DNA of 64,000 nucleotides from Myxococcales bacterium (lineage in GTDB: Bacteria > Myxococcota > Myxococcia > Myxococcales > Myxococcaceae), in the NCBI GenBank assembly GCA_016191815.1, contig JACPVI010000074.1:1-64000 (forward strand), written 5' to 3'. This document shows positions 16,601 through 23,549 of the stretch, in pieces. Position numbers and translations under genes: made by a program. Numbering within the stretch: position 1 is the stretch's first letter; every line of letters begins with the position of its first letter. The notes under the pieces are model-generated. The model saw only the letters and a program-made list of their open reading frames with translations, was not told where the DNA came from and searched no databases.

Positions 16601-17326
16601 TGCGTGCGGATCGCGATCAACGCTGGCTGCGGCACCTCCTTCATCGAAGGGCACGACGCCACGTTCTTCGTCGGCCAGGAAGGCGGCGGCGCGCCGCAGA
16701 GCGCGGTCTACCGATTCTCGTTCTCCCTCGCCGGCCCATACCCGCGGAGCCAAGCCGCCCACGAGGGCCAGTACGACCTGTTCCAGGGAGGCGAGCACGA
16801 GCAGTGGGGCCTGTCGGTGAAGGATCTCTCCACCGCCATCACCCGCAATGCCCGGGACCTGGTCTTCTATTTCCCTGACGTCACCGTGGGGCGCGACCGT
16901 CTCCGTGGCGCGCGCTACGCCGACCTCGGTCCCCCCGTGGCGGTGTTCAACTCCGCGCCGGTGGCTGGCGGGCGCCCGGGCTGCGCTGACTGCATCCGCG
17001 GCTCGAACGACACCTCTCCCGGAGTCCCCTTGCGGACCTTCTCGGTGCTCTGGGACGTCATCTTGGAGCCAAGGCCAACCACCTCGCCGTTCGTCGCCCC
17101 CAACGGCTGCCTGCTCGCCTCCGACGCGGCGAACGGCAGCATCTACACCATCGACACGCGCGATCCGACCACTCCGGACCCGCTGGTCTCGGTGGTCGCC
17201 ACGGGCCTGGGAAGCCCGCGCGGCCTCGACTTCGAGCCGATCAGCGGGGATCTCTTCGTCGCGGTGAGCGGCGCGGACGCGGTGATCAAGCTCGGCCCGT
17301 CTCCGGACGCCACGGATTGCTTCTGA
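13607..17326 (+). CDS. Very large lipoprotein with Ig-like repeats and an NHL-like segment
   Basis: 1239 residues. The signal peptide ends in ALLAC (lipid-modified Cys15). The N-terminal half is made of Ig-like/invasin-type modules, with recurring phrases such as NVSEPTTVSIV, DLYGNPTTGPVSV and DAFGNVIACTT, typical of bacterial Ig-like (Big) domains. Around residues 775-870 there is an NHL/SMP-30-like segment (APNGDLYVANRGNRDVLVL and LDASGNLYVTDSGG), and a second such signature appears near the C-terminus (RGLDFEPISGDLFVAVSG). Between them lies an unassigned region with a paired-Cys motif (CADCIRG). The protein is most likely surface-exposed and repetitive. It is the second gene after the barrel protein and is followed at once by a strong hairpin. 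Function unknown. Confidence 0.8.
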   Translation: MRRLVPLFAAALLACEEKDIIAPPAPNVDPVTSPTTLSKQTITGSAEYGSTVRIKGGKADVEVRADFFTARFRAEVELATNASNGLELRAVDSAGNVSEPTTVSIVHEPVKPTGMELSLDPAEVSADDGTVMATARISHPEKGADLSGVSITFSVEGLTGGPAPQSAKTDSTGAAQVSLQGLKAAGAGAVKATADVNGLARSAALRVLPGKVSQVKLKLFKNAETTELADPVTISVGDRLRTESEPLDASGNTVGVPILISTNIPGALLEGKVLTNLERSGQYKVVATAANTTVFSSRSVTVGPGLPVKVTVSFTRASARAGEQVGVLASALDTFGNEVTDATITLAVAPTLAASFTIPGSSPAVIKDQGILPSTRNFVAYDLSGVSGSGYQFTITATVAGVTPALSAGAPLEVRPAPAFGFGCRSWTGSSCTDQQLEFLPATTPPSTTKSVQAGQDVDYRYAVVDLYGNPTTGPVSVFTDAPGAVVVDDGISGAGKISRLTVNGSFTVSFYIAGVGKKGALQLNVGTGPVGSVGLSASATLIGPNTDVKVFALVRDAFGNVIACTTATAADVAFTATSSTGGTVAQKGATVCFNSAFQATYNFTAEDTYAIESEYRPGGTATGVRATVYVAVLKFDTTPPAVSIPTGQLLRNGTPCAFSGTPPACVVQPGDFIEFVVSANDNYSLSELAYTAFFATAGATGTLRTRTVFVPSNSTLPLNQPFSFSVPGSFLEDVALTALAVDGAGNRATSATVILRVTFNAYKNRTASLVMRDLGGGIINAPEDVVVAPNGDLYVANRGNRDVLVLPSGSTFPSVYTSRAQLDAQSVGFAPGFILLDASGNLYVTDSGGSTEVLRISPGTPPTVVRYVDYTTGGPNLRGLAQTPSTHAKGLVSLLAPIDGDRVTVGANVYEVNSAGTCPNTGICLNVAASTPANVMTALAACVNSGTGCTVGSPGGTPASPHPTVQATASPSPTSVVILAVKTSGAAGNSTALTSSSCVRIAINAGCGTSFIEGHDATFFVGQEGGGAPQSAVYRFSFSLAGPYPRSQAAHEGQYDLFQGGEHEQWGLSVKDLSTAITRNARDLVFYFPDVTVGRDRLRGARYADLGPPVAVFNSAPVAGGRPGCADCIRGSNDTSPGVPLRTFSVLWDVILEPRPTTSPFVAPNGCLLASDAANGSIYTIDTRDPTTPDPLVSVVATGLGSPRGLDFEPISGDLFVAVSGADAVIKLGPSPDATDCF

Positions 17327-17350
17327 CGGGGTCCCCCCTCGTCACCCTTG

Positions 17351-17377
17351 CCCTCTCCCCCCGCCGGGGGGAGGGGG
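17351..17377. terminator. GC-rich hairpin between convergent genes (REP-like, probable bidirectional terminator)
   Basis: CCCTCTCCCCCC (17351-17362), a GCC loop, then GGGGGGAGGGGG (17366-17377): a 12-pair stem with one G-T wobble, followed by ATTT. It sits between the stop of the large lipoprotein (17326) and the stop of the FHA gene (17381), where it could end both transcripts. The sequence around it (CACCCTTGCCCTCTCCCC...) belongs to the widespread 'CCCTCTCCC-CCGGGAGAGGG' class of intergenic palindromes; a second copy is at 47967-48000. Confidence 0.65.
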
Positions 17378-17380
17378 ATT

Positions 17381-18508
17381 TCAGGCGCCGACCAGCACCG
17401 CGATAACGATCAGCAGCGCCAAGATTGCAAATAGGCCCATCGCCACGATCGGGATGAGCGATTTGCCGTCCCGTCCACCCAGGCCGGGGATCTTCGAGGC
17501 CAACCCGCCGGACGCGGCTTCGGCGTTCTCCTCGGCGGCCTCGCCGTCGCCCTCCTCCGCGGCTTCGGCACCCTCGTCGTCGGCGCTCGCGGTCTGCTGT
17601 CCGCCTGGAGCATCCTCGGGCGGCTTTTCTTCGGCTGGCGGCTCCGCTGGCGGCTCCGCCGGCGGAGGGGGCTCCTCCTTCGGCGGCTCCTCCTTCGCGG
17701 CCTGGGCCGCGGCCTTCATCTGCGCCTTCTCCTCCTCGGAGGGGGAGGGCTCCTGGGCGGTGGCCTCGCCCTCCTCGTCGGGGAGGACCACCGGCGTCTC
17801 CCGGACCTCGGTCGGGTCCAGGTAGAGCAGCCGGATGCCGCCGATCTCAAGCTCGTCGCGGTCCTTGAGGGTCTTCTTCTTGATGCGCTTCTTGTTCACC
17901 TTGATCCCGTTGCGGGACTCGAGGTCCTCGACGTGGGTGCCGGACCAGTCCCGGCGGATCTTCGCGTGGCGCCTGGAGACCAGGTCGTCCTTGAGCACGA
18001 TGTCCACCGTGTCGTCGCGGCCGACCACGATCTCTTGGGCGTCGAGGATCTCGATCCGCTGGCCCTCCTTGGGGCCGTTCATCACCCGGAAGTAGGGGTT
18101 CTCGCGGCCGGGCGAGAGCCCGCGCATCACGTCCTTCACCACCTGGCGGGCCACCATCGCGGTGCTGTCGGTCGGGTTGCCCTTCGGAGAGGCCGCCACC
18201 CGGTCGAAGGTCACGTCGAACTGGGCGATGGCGATGATGTCGCCGTTGCGAAGGAGCCGCTTCTCGCCCTTGGGCAGGGTCTGGCCGTTGATCTGCGTGC
18301 CGTAGGCGCTGCCCATGTCCTCCACGAAGAAGAGCGAGCCGTCGCGGGAGATGCGGGCGTGCGAGCGGGAGACCGCCTGCTGGGCCAGGACCACGTGGCA
18401 GTTCTTGTCCCGGCCGATGGTGATGACCTCTTCGTCGAGGATGACCTCGGTCGCCTTCTCAGCGCCGCCTTCTTCGCTGCGCTGCTTGACGAGGAGACGG
18501 ACGGACAT
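17381..18508 (-). CDS. Double-FHA protein with C-terminal membrane anchor
   Basis: 375 residues, starting at MSVRLLVKQRSEEGG. Two FHA domains are evident. The first (~25-95) has ITIGRDKNCHVVL, SRSHARI and GSAYGTQING. The second (~145-225) has IVVGRDDTVDIVL, SRRHAKI and SRNGIKVN. Both keep the Gly-Arg, Ser-x-x-His and Asn/Gly residues that bind phosphothreonine, although the first has GTQ where Asn is usual. A long Glu/Pro/Ala-rich linker (~235-340) leads to a single hydrophobic helix at the very end (IPIVAMGLFAILALLIVIAVLV), so the FHA domains face the cytoplasm from a tail anchor. The partner is probably a Ser/Thr kinase substrate; this genome neighbourhood has such a kinase at 31261. Same strand as the TPR lipoprotein upstream. 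Confidence 0.85.
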   Translation of the reverse strand: MSVRLLVKQRSEEGGAEKATEVILDEEVITIGRDKNCHVVLAQQAVSRSHARISRDGSLFFVEDMGSAYGTQINGQTLPKGEKRLLRNGDIIAIAQFDVTFDRVAASPKGNPTDSTAMVARQVVKDVMRGLSPGRENPYFRVMNGPKEGQRIEILDAQEIVVGRDDTVDIVLKDDLVSRRHAKIRRDWSGTHVEDLESRNGIKVNKKRIKKKTLKDRDELEIGGIRLLYLDPTEVRETPVVLPDEEGEATAQEPSPSEEEKAQMKAAAQAAKEEPPKEEPPPPAEPPAEPPAEEKPPEDAPGGQQTASADDEGAEAAEEGDGEAAEENAEAASGGLASKIPGLGGRDGKSLIPIVAMGLFAILALLIVIAVLVGA

Positions 18509-18511
18509 GAG

Positions 18512-18571
18512 GGTCGAGAGTCGAGTGTCGAGTGTCGAGCGATGGTCGAGCGATGGTCGAGCGCCTTGGAC
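18512..18571. repeat. GTCGAG short tandem repeats
   Basis: Between the TPR lipoprotein (stop at 18597) and the FHA gene start there are about seven GTCGAG units with 1- to 5-base spacers: first in 7-base steps (GTCGAGA, GTCGAGT), then in 11-base steps (GTCGAGCGATG). A related array, in the complementary sense (CTCGAC), occurs at 23496-23548. Confidence 0.7.
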
Positions 18572-18596
18572 GTCGGTTGGGGTCTGGACACCGCGT

Positions 18597-19640
18597 TCAG
18601 TACTGGTTGGAGCCGACGTACCGCTCGCAGCTCTCAACTTCCTTGGGGTACTCCTCCGCAGTGGCGAACTTGAGGAAGTTCTTGCAGGCGATCGTCGCCT
18701 CCTTGCCGCGCCGCTCCTCCTGGTACAGCTCATATAGCCCGTAGTGACAGGGCGCGTATCGCCCGTCGAGCTTCACGCACTTGCGAAAGGCCCGCTCCTC
18801 CTCGTTCCGCAAGCCCTTCTCCCGGTACGTCTTCGCGAGCGTGTACATCGAGGCGGCGCTGTTTTGCCCTTCCAAAGTCTCCTGCGCCTCCTTGAGGGTG
18901 GGCTGGAGCAGGGCGTCCTTCCGCGCCACCAGCGCCGCGTTGTTCCGGCACTGCGAGTGCTTCGGGTCGGCCTCGAGACAGGAGGTGTAGGCGTCGCGCG
19001 CCTCGCCGTAGTGGCCCGCCTCCGAGTAGGCGTTGCCGAGGTTCATCCACGCCTCGGCGTAGGTCGGGTCGAGCTGCACCGCCTTCTGAAGCTCCTCGAT
19101 CGCCTCTTCGTGCGCGCCGTCCTCCAGCGCCATCACCCCAAGCCAGTGGTGAGGGTCGGCCAGGTTCGCGTTCACCGCCACGATGGTCCGCAGCTCCTTG
19201 CGGGCCTTGTCTTTCTCGCCCATGTCCTTGTAGGCCAGCGCGAGGTTGTACCGCGCCTCGGTGTAGTCGGGGTTCACCTTGAGCGCCCGCTGGAAGGCGT
19301 CGTGCGCCTTCCCGTACTCGCGATTGGTGTAATAGATGTAGCCGAGGTTGTTGTACGCCTGCGCGTGCTCCTGGTTGTAGCGCAGCGCCTTGATGAAGTG
19401 CTCCTTCGCCTTGTCCTCCTGGCCACGCCGCAGCGCGATCAGACCCTTGTTCACCCAGAGGTCCGCATAGTGCGGAGAGAACTGGATGCCGAGATCGCAC
19501 TGCACCTCGGCCCGGGTGAGGTCCCCCGCGCCGATGAATTGCGCGCAAAGCTCGTTGCACTCCAGTGCGCGCGGGTGCGGAGGCGGCGCCGTCACGCACC
19601 CTACGGCCGCCAGCAGCACCCCGAAGCCTCGACTCCGCAT
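18597..19640 (-). CDS. TPR-repeat lipoprotein (PilF/Tgl-like architecture)
   Basis: 347 residues. The lipoprotein signal ends at LLAAVGC (Cys15). About six to seven TPR units follow (e.g. AQAYNNLGYIYYTNREYGKAHDAFQRAL, TEARYNLALAYKDMGEKDKAR), then a Cys-containing C-terminal part (CRNNAAL, FRKCVKL, APCHYGL, ESCERYVG). TPR lipoproteins of this type include PilF/Tgl, which help the PilQ secretin of type IV pili assemble. The size here is larger than typical Tgl (~250), so the equivalence is not certain. It is upstream of the FHA protein on the same strand with the GTCGAG repeats between. Confidence 0.75.
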   Translation of the reverse strand: MRSRGFGVLLAAVGCVTAPPPHPRALECNELCAQFIGAGDLTRAEVQCDLGIQFSPHYADLWVNKGLIALRRGQEDKAKEHFIKALRYNQEHAQAYNNLGYIYYTNREYGKAHDAFQRALKVNPDYTEARYNLALAYKDMGEKDKARKELRTIVAVNANLADPHHWLGVMALEDGAHEEAIEELQKAVQLDPTYAEAWMNLGNAYSEAGHYGEARDAYTSCLEADPKHSQCRNNAALVARKDALLQPTLKEAQETLEGQNSAASMYTLAKTYREKGLRNEEERAFRKCVKLDGRYAPCHYGLYELYQEERRGKEATIACKNFLKFATAEEYPKEVESCERYVGSNQY

Positions 19641-19739
19641 CGAACCGGAAGTGTACGGGGGCGACCTCGATCAGGCAACGGTCCCCCTCGTCGAATCGCG
19701 GCTGATTTCCCGAGGTTACGAGGATACGATGCGCCTGCC

Positions 19740-20255
19740 ATGCGTAGGCTGCTTCCCATTGCCCTGGCGGTGGCGTTGTTCTCCGCCACCGAGGCCCAGG
19801 CCCAGTTCGCCAACCGGAGCCTGGGCGCTTCCCTCGGGTACATGCGATTCAACGGCGACCAGCCGTTCGATTGGGCGATCCCGCTGGGGCTGGAGTCGTC
19901 GCTCTACGTCGAGAACCATTTCGATCTCACTGCGCGGGTCCTCCTGATGCTGATCACCGAGCGGATCGAGGCGAGGCAGATCGTCGCCGCGCAGACGAAC
20001 CTCGGAGTGCGATACCTGTTCGCCGAGGAGTCGCTCAGGCCCTACGCGGGAGCAGAGCTGGCGTTTCTCTACATCTTCCGAAACGACGGCCTGCAGCCGG
20101 CTTTCTTTGGCATCGGGCCGAACCTCGGGATTGACTACTTCGCGGGCGACACGGTGTCGGTGGGGGCGCGAGGGTTCGTCTATCTGTACCTGATGCTGAA
20201 TCAGCGGGTCTGGAACAGTTACGGGGCGCAGGCGGTGGTGGCGACCTACTTTTAG
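19740..20255 (+). CDS. Small outer-membrane beta-barrel protein
   Basis: 171 residues. The signal peptide is MRRLLPIALAVALFSATEAQA, followed directly by QFANRSLGASLGYMRFNG and alternating strands (YVENHFDLTARVLLML, FGIGPNLGIDYFAG, VSVGARGFVYLYLML) ending in AQAVVATYF, an aromatic C-terminus as expected of an OMP barrel. The length fits an eight-stranded barrel. It starts about 100 bases from the divergent TPR lipoprotein, and its stop overlaps the stop of the convergent RDD gene. Function unknown. Confidence 0.75.
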   Translation: MRRLLPIALAVALFSATEAQAQFANRSLGASLGYMRFNGDQPFDWAIPLGLESSLYVENHFDLTARVLLMLITERIEARQIVAAQTNLGVRYLFAEESLRPYAGAELAFLYIFRNDGLQPAFFGIGPNLGIDYFAGDTVSVGARGFVYLYLMLNQRVWNSYGAQAVVATYF

Positions 20256-21052
20256 CGAGGCGCTCGCCTGCGGGCCCGGCTCCGCTTCTGGGCCGATCTG
20301 GCGGCCAGCGCGGCCGCCACCAGGAGCACCAGCTTCTCGTCGGAGAGGTGCGGTGGCTTGTAGAAGCCGGCTTCGTCTTGCAGCCTTTGGGAGAGCGTCG
20401 CGAACAGCTTGAGCCGGGCCTCCATCCCCAGTTCCTCGCGGCGGATGGCGGCGGCGAAGATCACCTCTTCCTCTTCGCTGGTCAGCTTCGCCACCTTCGA
20501 CTGGAATACCGGGTCGCCCAGAATCGCCGCCTCGCCTTCCGGGCGTGCGATCGATGCGGGGATCTTCAGCCGCCGGTCGCGCACCACGATCGTCCCCGCC
20601 AGCATGTCGCCGAACCGCTGGTGCGACGCCGAGACCAGCGCGGCGATGCCCCCCACCAGGTAGAAGAAAGGGAGCCGGTCGAACGGCCGCGCCAGGTTCC
20701 GCAGCACCGCGTGGTAGAAGCCGATGCGGACGCCGCTCTCCTGGATCACCCGTAAGCCGAGCGCCTTCTTGCCGATGGTCTGCCCTGACCAGAACGTCTC
20801 CAGGACGATCGCGTAGCCCCAGTCGATGAGGAACCAGACCACGAAGAACAGAGCGGAGCCGAAGCCGGGAAACACGGCCATCACCACGCTCAGGACGGTC
20901 ATCACTGCCACCGCGAGGCCGATGCCCACCATCGCGTCCACGAGCCACGCGAGGAAGCGGCTGTACAGCCCGGCGAGCACGAAGTCGAACTCGACGTACT
21001 CCGGAGTAAGGACCTTGTGCGTCCCGTCGAGCACTGAGGAGGCGGAGGCCAC
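20252..21052 (-). CDS. RDD-family membrane protein
   Basis: 266 residues. The opening matches RDD proteins: EFDFVLAGLYSRFLAWLVDAMVG, followed by two hydrophobic helices (VAVMTVLSVVMAVF and ALFFVVWFLIDWGYAIV). Then comes the family's ETFWSGQTIGKKALGLRVIQ and a third hydrophobic stretch after the HAVLRNLARPFD signature. The last third is cytoplasmic and charged (TSEEEEVIFAAAIRREELG...) with an Arg-rich tail. RDD proteins act in ion transport or as membrane partners. In many bacteria they neighbour SpoIIM and MoxR/DUF58 genes, as here. Confidence 0.9.
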   Translation of the reverse strand: MASASSVLDGTHKVLTPEYVEFDFVLAGLYSRFLAWLVDAMVGIGLAVAVMTVLSVVMAVFPGFGSALFFVVWFLIDWGYAIVLETFWSGQTIGKKALGLRVIQESGVRIGFYHAVLRNLARPFDRLPFFYLVGGIAALVSASHQRFGDMLAGTIVVRDRRLKIPASIARPEGEAAILGDPVFQSKVAKLTSEEEEVIFAAAIRREELGMEARLKLFATLSQRLQDEAGFYKPPHLSDEKLVLLVAAALAARSAQKRSRARRRAPR

Positions 21053-21115
21053 GGGGCGAGCCTAGACCTCATCGTGGTGGAGATCATCACGTTCGAGGCG
21101 AGCTCGCGGCGACCG

Positions 21116-21248
21116 CGTTGACGTTGACGTTGACGCGGTCGGGGACGGCGACGTGGACGGCGACGAGGACGTGATCGTGGACGAGACGCGACCTTGGCCG
21201 CTTCGTCGCCGTCGCCGTCGCCGTCGCCGACAACGTGCCACGTCAACG
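21116..21248. repeat. Quasi-palindromic GTTGAC/GTCGCC repeat region between RDD and spoIIM
   Basis: The 286-base divergent gap contains three GTTGAC units (21117-21134) and four GTCGCC units (21205-21228), with GGCGACG/GACGG repeats between. The left end CGTTGACGT (21116-21124) is the reverse complement of ACGTCAACG (21240-21248), and the inner GGCGACG runs can pair with the CGTCGCC runs. The whole region could fold into one long imperfect cruciform. No gene is seen in it. Confidence 0.6.
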
Positions 21249-21338
21249 ACCACGTTTGAGATCACTGAGGCCGGGTCGCGCAGAGCCGCCGCCGAGGAAC
21301 GGCGCTCTGCCGGGCCCGGATCCGCTAAGCTCCGCGGC

Positions 21339-22349
21339 GTGGAGATCGCCGACTTCGTCGACGCCAAGCGGCCACGGTGGTCGGCCCTCGAGCGGCTGTT
21401 GGACAAGGCGGAGGCGAACGGCCTCAAGTCGCTCTCACTCGACGAGGCGAGACACCTCTCGCGGCTGTACCGCGCCTCCTCGTCGGATCTCCTCTGGGTC
21501 CGGGCGCGGTCGGGGTCGGCGGACGTCTCGGAGTACCTGAACGACCTGGTGGGCCGCGCGTATGCGCTCACCTACCCAGGCCGGAAGGCGCGGCTCGCCG
21601 ACGTGATCGAGTTCCTCTCCCGCGGTTTCCCCGAGATCATGCGGCGCGAGTGGCGGATGTACGTGGCTTCCCTGCTCATCTTCTGCGCCGGGATGGGCTT
21701 CGGCTACGTGGGGATGATCTTCGACCCCGACGCGGCCCACTACCTGGTTCCCGAGGAGCACCTGAAGCTCGACCCGGCCAAGCGGGCGGCGGATGAGGCG
21801 AAAGGGGACACCGCTTCGGTCGGAGAGCAAGCGGCTTTTTCGAGCTTCCTCTTCACGCACAACATCCAGGTGGCCTTCCTGGCGTTCGCGCTCGGGGTGA
21901 CGGTCGGGGTGGGCACGGCGATCATGCTGTTCGTGAACGGGGTGTTCCTGGGGGCGCTCGCGCAGGTGTACACCGCCAAGGGGATGGCGGGTTGGTTCTG
22001 GGCGTGGATCCTCCCGCACGGCATTCCGGAGATCACCGCCATCTGCATCGCTGGCGCGGCCGGTTTCGTGATCGCCCGCGGGCTGGCGGCTCCTAGGGGG
22101 CTGCCGCGCCGCCAGTCGCTACGCAAGGAAGCGGTGGTGGCGATCAAGCTGCTGTTGGGAACGCTCCTGCTGTTCGTGGTCGCCGGCTGCATCGAGGGGA
22201 CGGTCTCGCAGATTCACCCTCCGAAGCTCTCGGTAGCGTTCAAGATCAGCTTCGCGCTGGTGGTGGCCGCGGGGGCGTACGGCTACCTCTTTTCGGGATT
22301 CGTCTCGGAGCGGGTGGCGCAGGCGCGGGTGGGGGTGGTAGGTGGCTAG
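21339..22349 (+). CDS. SpoIIM-family (DUF95) membrane protein
   Basis: 336 residues from a GTG at 21339 (VEIADFVDAKRPRW). The N-terminal ~110 residues are soluble and helical (LERLLDKAEANGLKSL, LSRLYRASSSDLLW). They are followed by a hydrophobic region with the SpoIIM hallmarks: FTHNIQVAFLAFALGVTVGVGT, FVNGVFLGALAQVY and WAWILPHGIPEITAICIAGAAGF. About six membrane helices are expected. SpoIIM acts in peptidoglycan remodelling during sporulation in Firmicutes; in other phyla the family is found beside RDD and MoxR/DUF58 genes with unproven roles. Divergent from the RDD gene; its stop overlaps that of the DUF4190-like gene. Confidence 0.88.
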   Translation: MEIADFVDAKRPRWSALERLLDKAEANGLKSLSLDEARHLSRLYRASSSDLLWVRARSGSADVSEYLNDLVGRAYALTYPGRKARLADVIEFLSRGFPEIMRREWRMYVASLLIFCAGMGFGYVGMIFDPDAAHYLVPEEHLKLDPAKRAADEAKGDTASVGEQAAFSSFLFTHNIQVAFLAFALGVTVGVGTAIMLFVNGVFLGALAQVYTAKGMAGWFWAWILPHGIPEITAICIAGAAGFVIARGLAAPRGLPRRQSLRKEAVVAIKLLLGTLLLFVVAGCIEGTVSQIHPPKLSVAFKISFALVVAAGAYGYLFSGFVSERVAQARVGVVGG

Positions 22350-22798
22350 CGTCCCGCGGAGCCGACGACGGAGAGCAGCCAGAACAGCATTCCCAGGCCG
22401 CCGACGATGATGCCGGCCATCGCGAGGCCCTTCCCGCTCTCGTTGGGGTTCGCCTTGATCTGGTTGAGGGCGATGATGCCGCAGATAATGCCGGCGGGGG
22501 CGCAGCAGATGACGCTGCTGACCAGCGAGATGATGGCGAGGACGTTGGTCTTCTGGCCGCCGGCGGCGGCCGGGGCCGCCTGGGCGTAGGGCTGTGGCTG
22601 CGCCTGCCAGGCAGGCTGTGCCGGCTGTTGCCAGGGGGTGGCCTGGGCTGGTGCTGGGGCGGGAGTAGCTGCCGGGGGCGGGGGCGATGCGGCGGCTGCG
22701 CCTGGTGCGTCGAACACCGCGGTGCAGGCGGTGCACATCACCCGGGAGCCGGGGTCGGCTTCGTTGGCTTGTCCGCAGTTCGGGCAGAAGACCTTCAT
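22346..22798 (-). CDS. Zinc-ribbon plus DUF4190-like membrane protein
   Basis: 150 residues. It begins MKVFCPNCGQANEADPGSRVMCTACTAVFD, a zinc-ribbon with two CxxC pairs. A Pro/Ala/Gln-rich linker (~35-80) leads to two hydrophobic helices: NVLAIISLVSSVICCAPAGIICGIIALNQIK and GLAMAGIIVGGLGMLFWLLS. The NQIK-ANP-GKGLAMAGIIVG pattern is that of DUF4190 proteins. Function unknown; it may be a sensor or scaffold at the membrane. Confidence 0.85.
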   Translation of the reverse strand: MKVFCPNCGQANEADPGSRVMCTACTAVFDAPGAAAASPPPPAATPAPAPAQATPWQQPAQPAWQAQPQPYAQAAPAAAGGQKTNVLAIISLVSSVICCAPAGIICGIIALNQIKANPNESGKGLAMAGIIVGGLGMLFWLLSVVGSAGR

Positions 22799-22835
22799 GG
22801 GGAGCGCACCGTAGCTTGAACTCGAGGCGTTCGTC

Positions 22836-23483
22836 ATGAAGTTGATTGAACGGGAGCGTCGTCCCTTGAGGCTCACCCTGATGGGGGTGGGGGCGATGTC
22901 TTCTCGGCGTTTCCTGCCCGCAGGTCTGCTTTTGGAGCATGGCGGCCTGCGGGTGATGATCGACGGGGGCGCCGTCACTCGTCCCGAGGGAAAGCTTGAC
23001 GCCTGGCTCTTGACGGACGACCGGGCCGAGCTGGCGCCGGAGCTACGGAGGCACCTTCGAGGCGCTGGGGTTTCGCCGAAGGTGGCGAGGCTCAGGGCGC
23101 CGGGCGTCTCAATCGAGCCCAGGCAGGTGGTGCACACCTCGCACCCGACCTTCGGCTATCGGATTATGGTGGCGCAGGGGACGGTGGTGTGGGCGCCGGA
23201 GTTCCTGCGATTCCCGCGGTGGGCGAAGGGGGCTGCGCTGATGTTCGCGGAGGCCGCGGCTTGGGACCGGCCGATCTGGTTCGCTGGGAAGGTCGGGGGG
23301 CACGCGCCGGTGTTGGAGGTGGCCGAAGCGGCGAAGCGATTGCAGATAGAGCGGCTGGTCTTCGCGCACCTTGGGAGGCCCACGCTGAGAGCCATCGACC
23401 GTGGTGAGGCGCCGCCCTCCGGCGAATTCGGCCGGGACGGCGCACGCTACGTCCTCGATCGACGGGGCCGCGTCAAACCTTGA
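22836..23483 (+). CDS. Metallo-beta-lactamase-fold protein lacking the metal-binding motif
   Basis: 215 residues. The start MKLIERERRPLRLTLMGVGAMSSRRFLPAGLLLEHGGLRVMIDGG is the first part of an MBL fold (beta-strand, G-x-GAMSSRR, then hydrophobic core and D-G-G). The usual HxHxDH metal ligand cluster is missing: the equivalent loop reads LLTDDRAELAPEL. A His remains in HTSHPTFGYRI and another in LVFAHLGRPT near the end, where the family's terminal His sits. The fold is therefore probably kept while catalysis is doubtful, or it uses other ligands. It is divergent from the DUF4190-like gene and sits inside the SpoIIM/MoxR neighbourhood. Confidence 0.75.
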   Translation: MKLIERERRPLRLTLMGVGAMSSRRFLPAGLLLEHGGLRVMIDGGAVTRPEGKLDAWLLTDDRAELAPELRRHLRGAGVSPKVARLRAPGVSIEPRQVVHTSHPTFGYRIMVAQGTVVWAPEFLRFPRWAKGAALMFAEAAAWDRPIWFAGKVGGHAPVLEVAEAAKRLQIERLVFAHLGRPTLRAIDRGEAPPSGEFGRDGARYVLDRRGRVKP

Positions 23484-23495
23484 CAGCCAGCCAGG

Positions 23496-23548
23496 GTCGT
23501 TGGACGTCGCTCGACGACCGCTCGACGCTGGACCCTCGACGCTCGACT
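23496..23548. repeat. CTCGAC short repeats between convergent genes
   Basis: Four CTCGAC units (the reverse complement of GTCGAG) and related GACGTCG/GACGACC words fill the gap between the MBL-fold gene and the DUF58 gene. The same unit occurs in the other orientation at 18512-18571; both arrays also share the word TTGGACGTCG. Confidence 0.6.
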
Positions 23549-23549
23549 G

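Noticed and set aside
13553-16798. Minus-strand frame of over 1000 codons antisense to the large lipoprotein
   Set aside because: Shadow of the opposite reading frame; Arg/Gly/His-rich with no signal peptide or motif.
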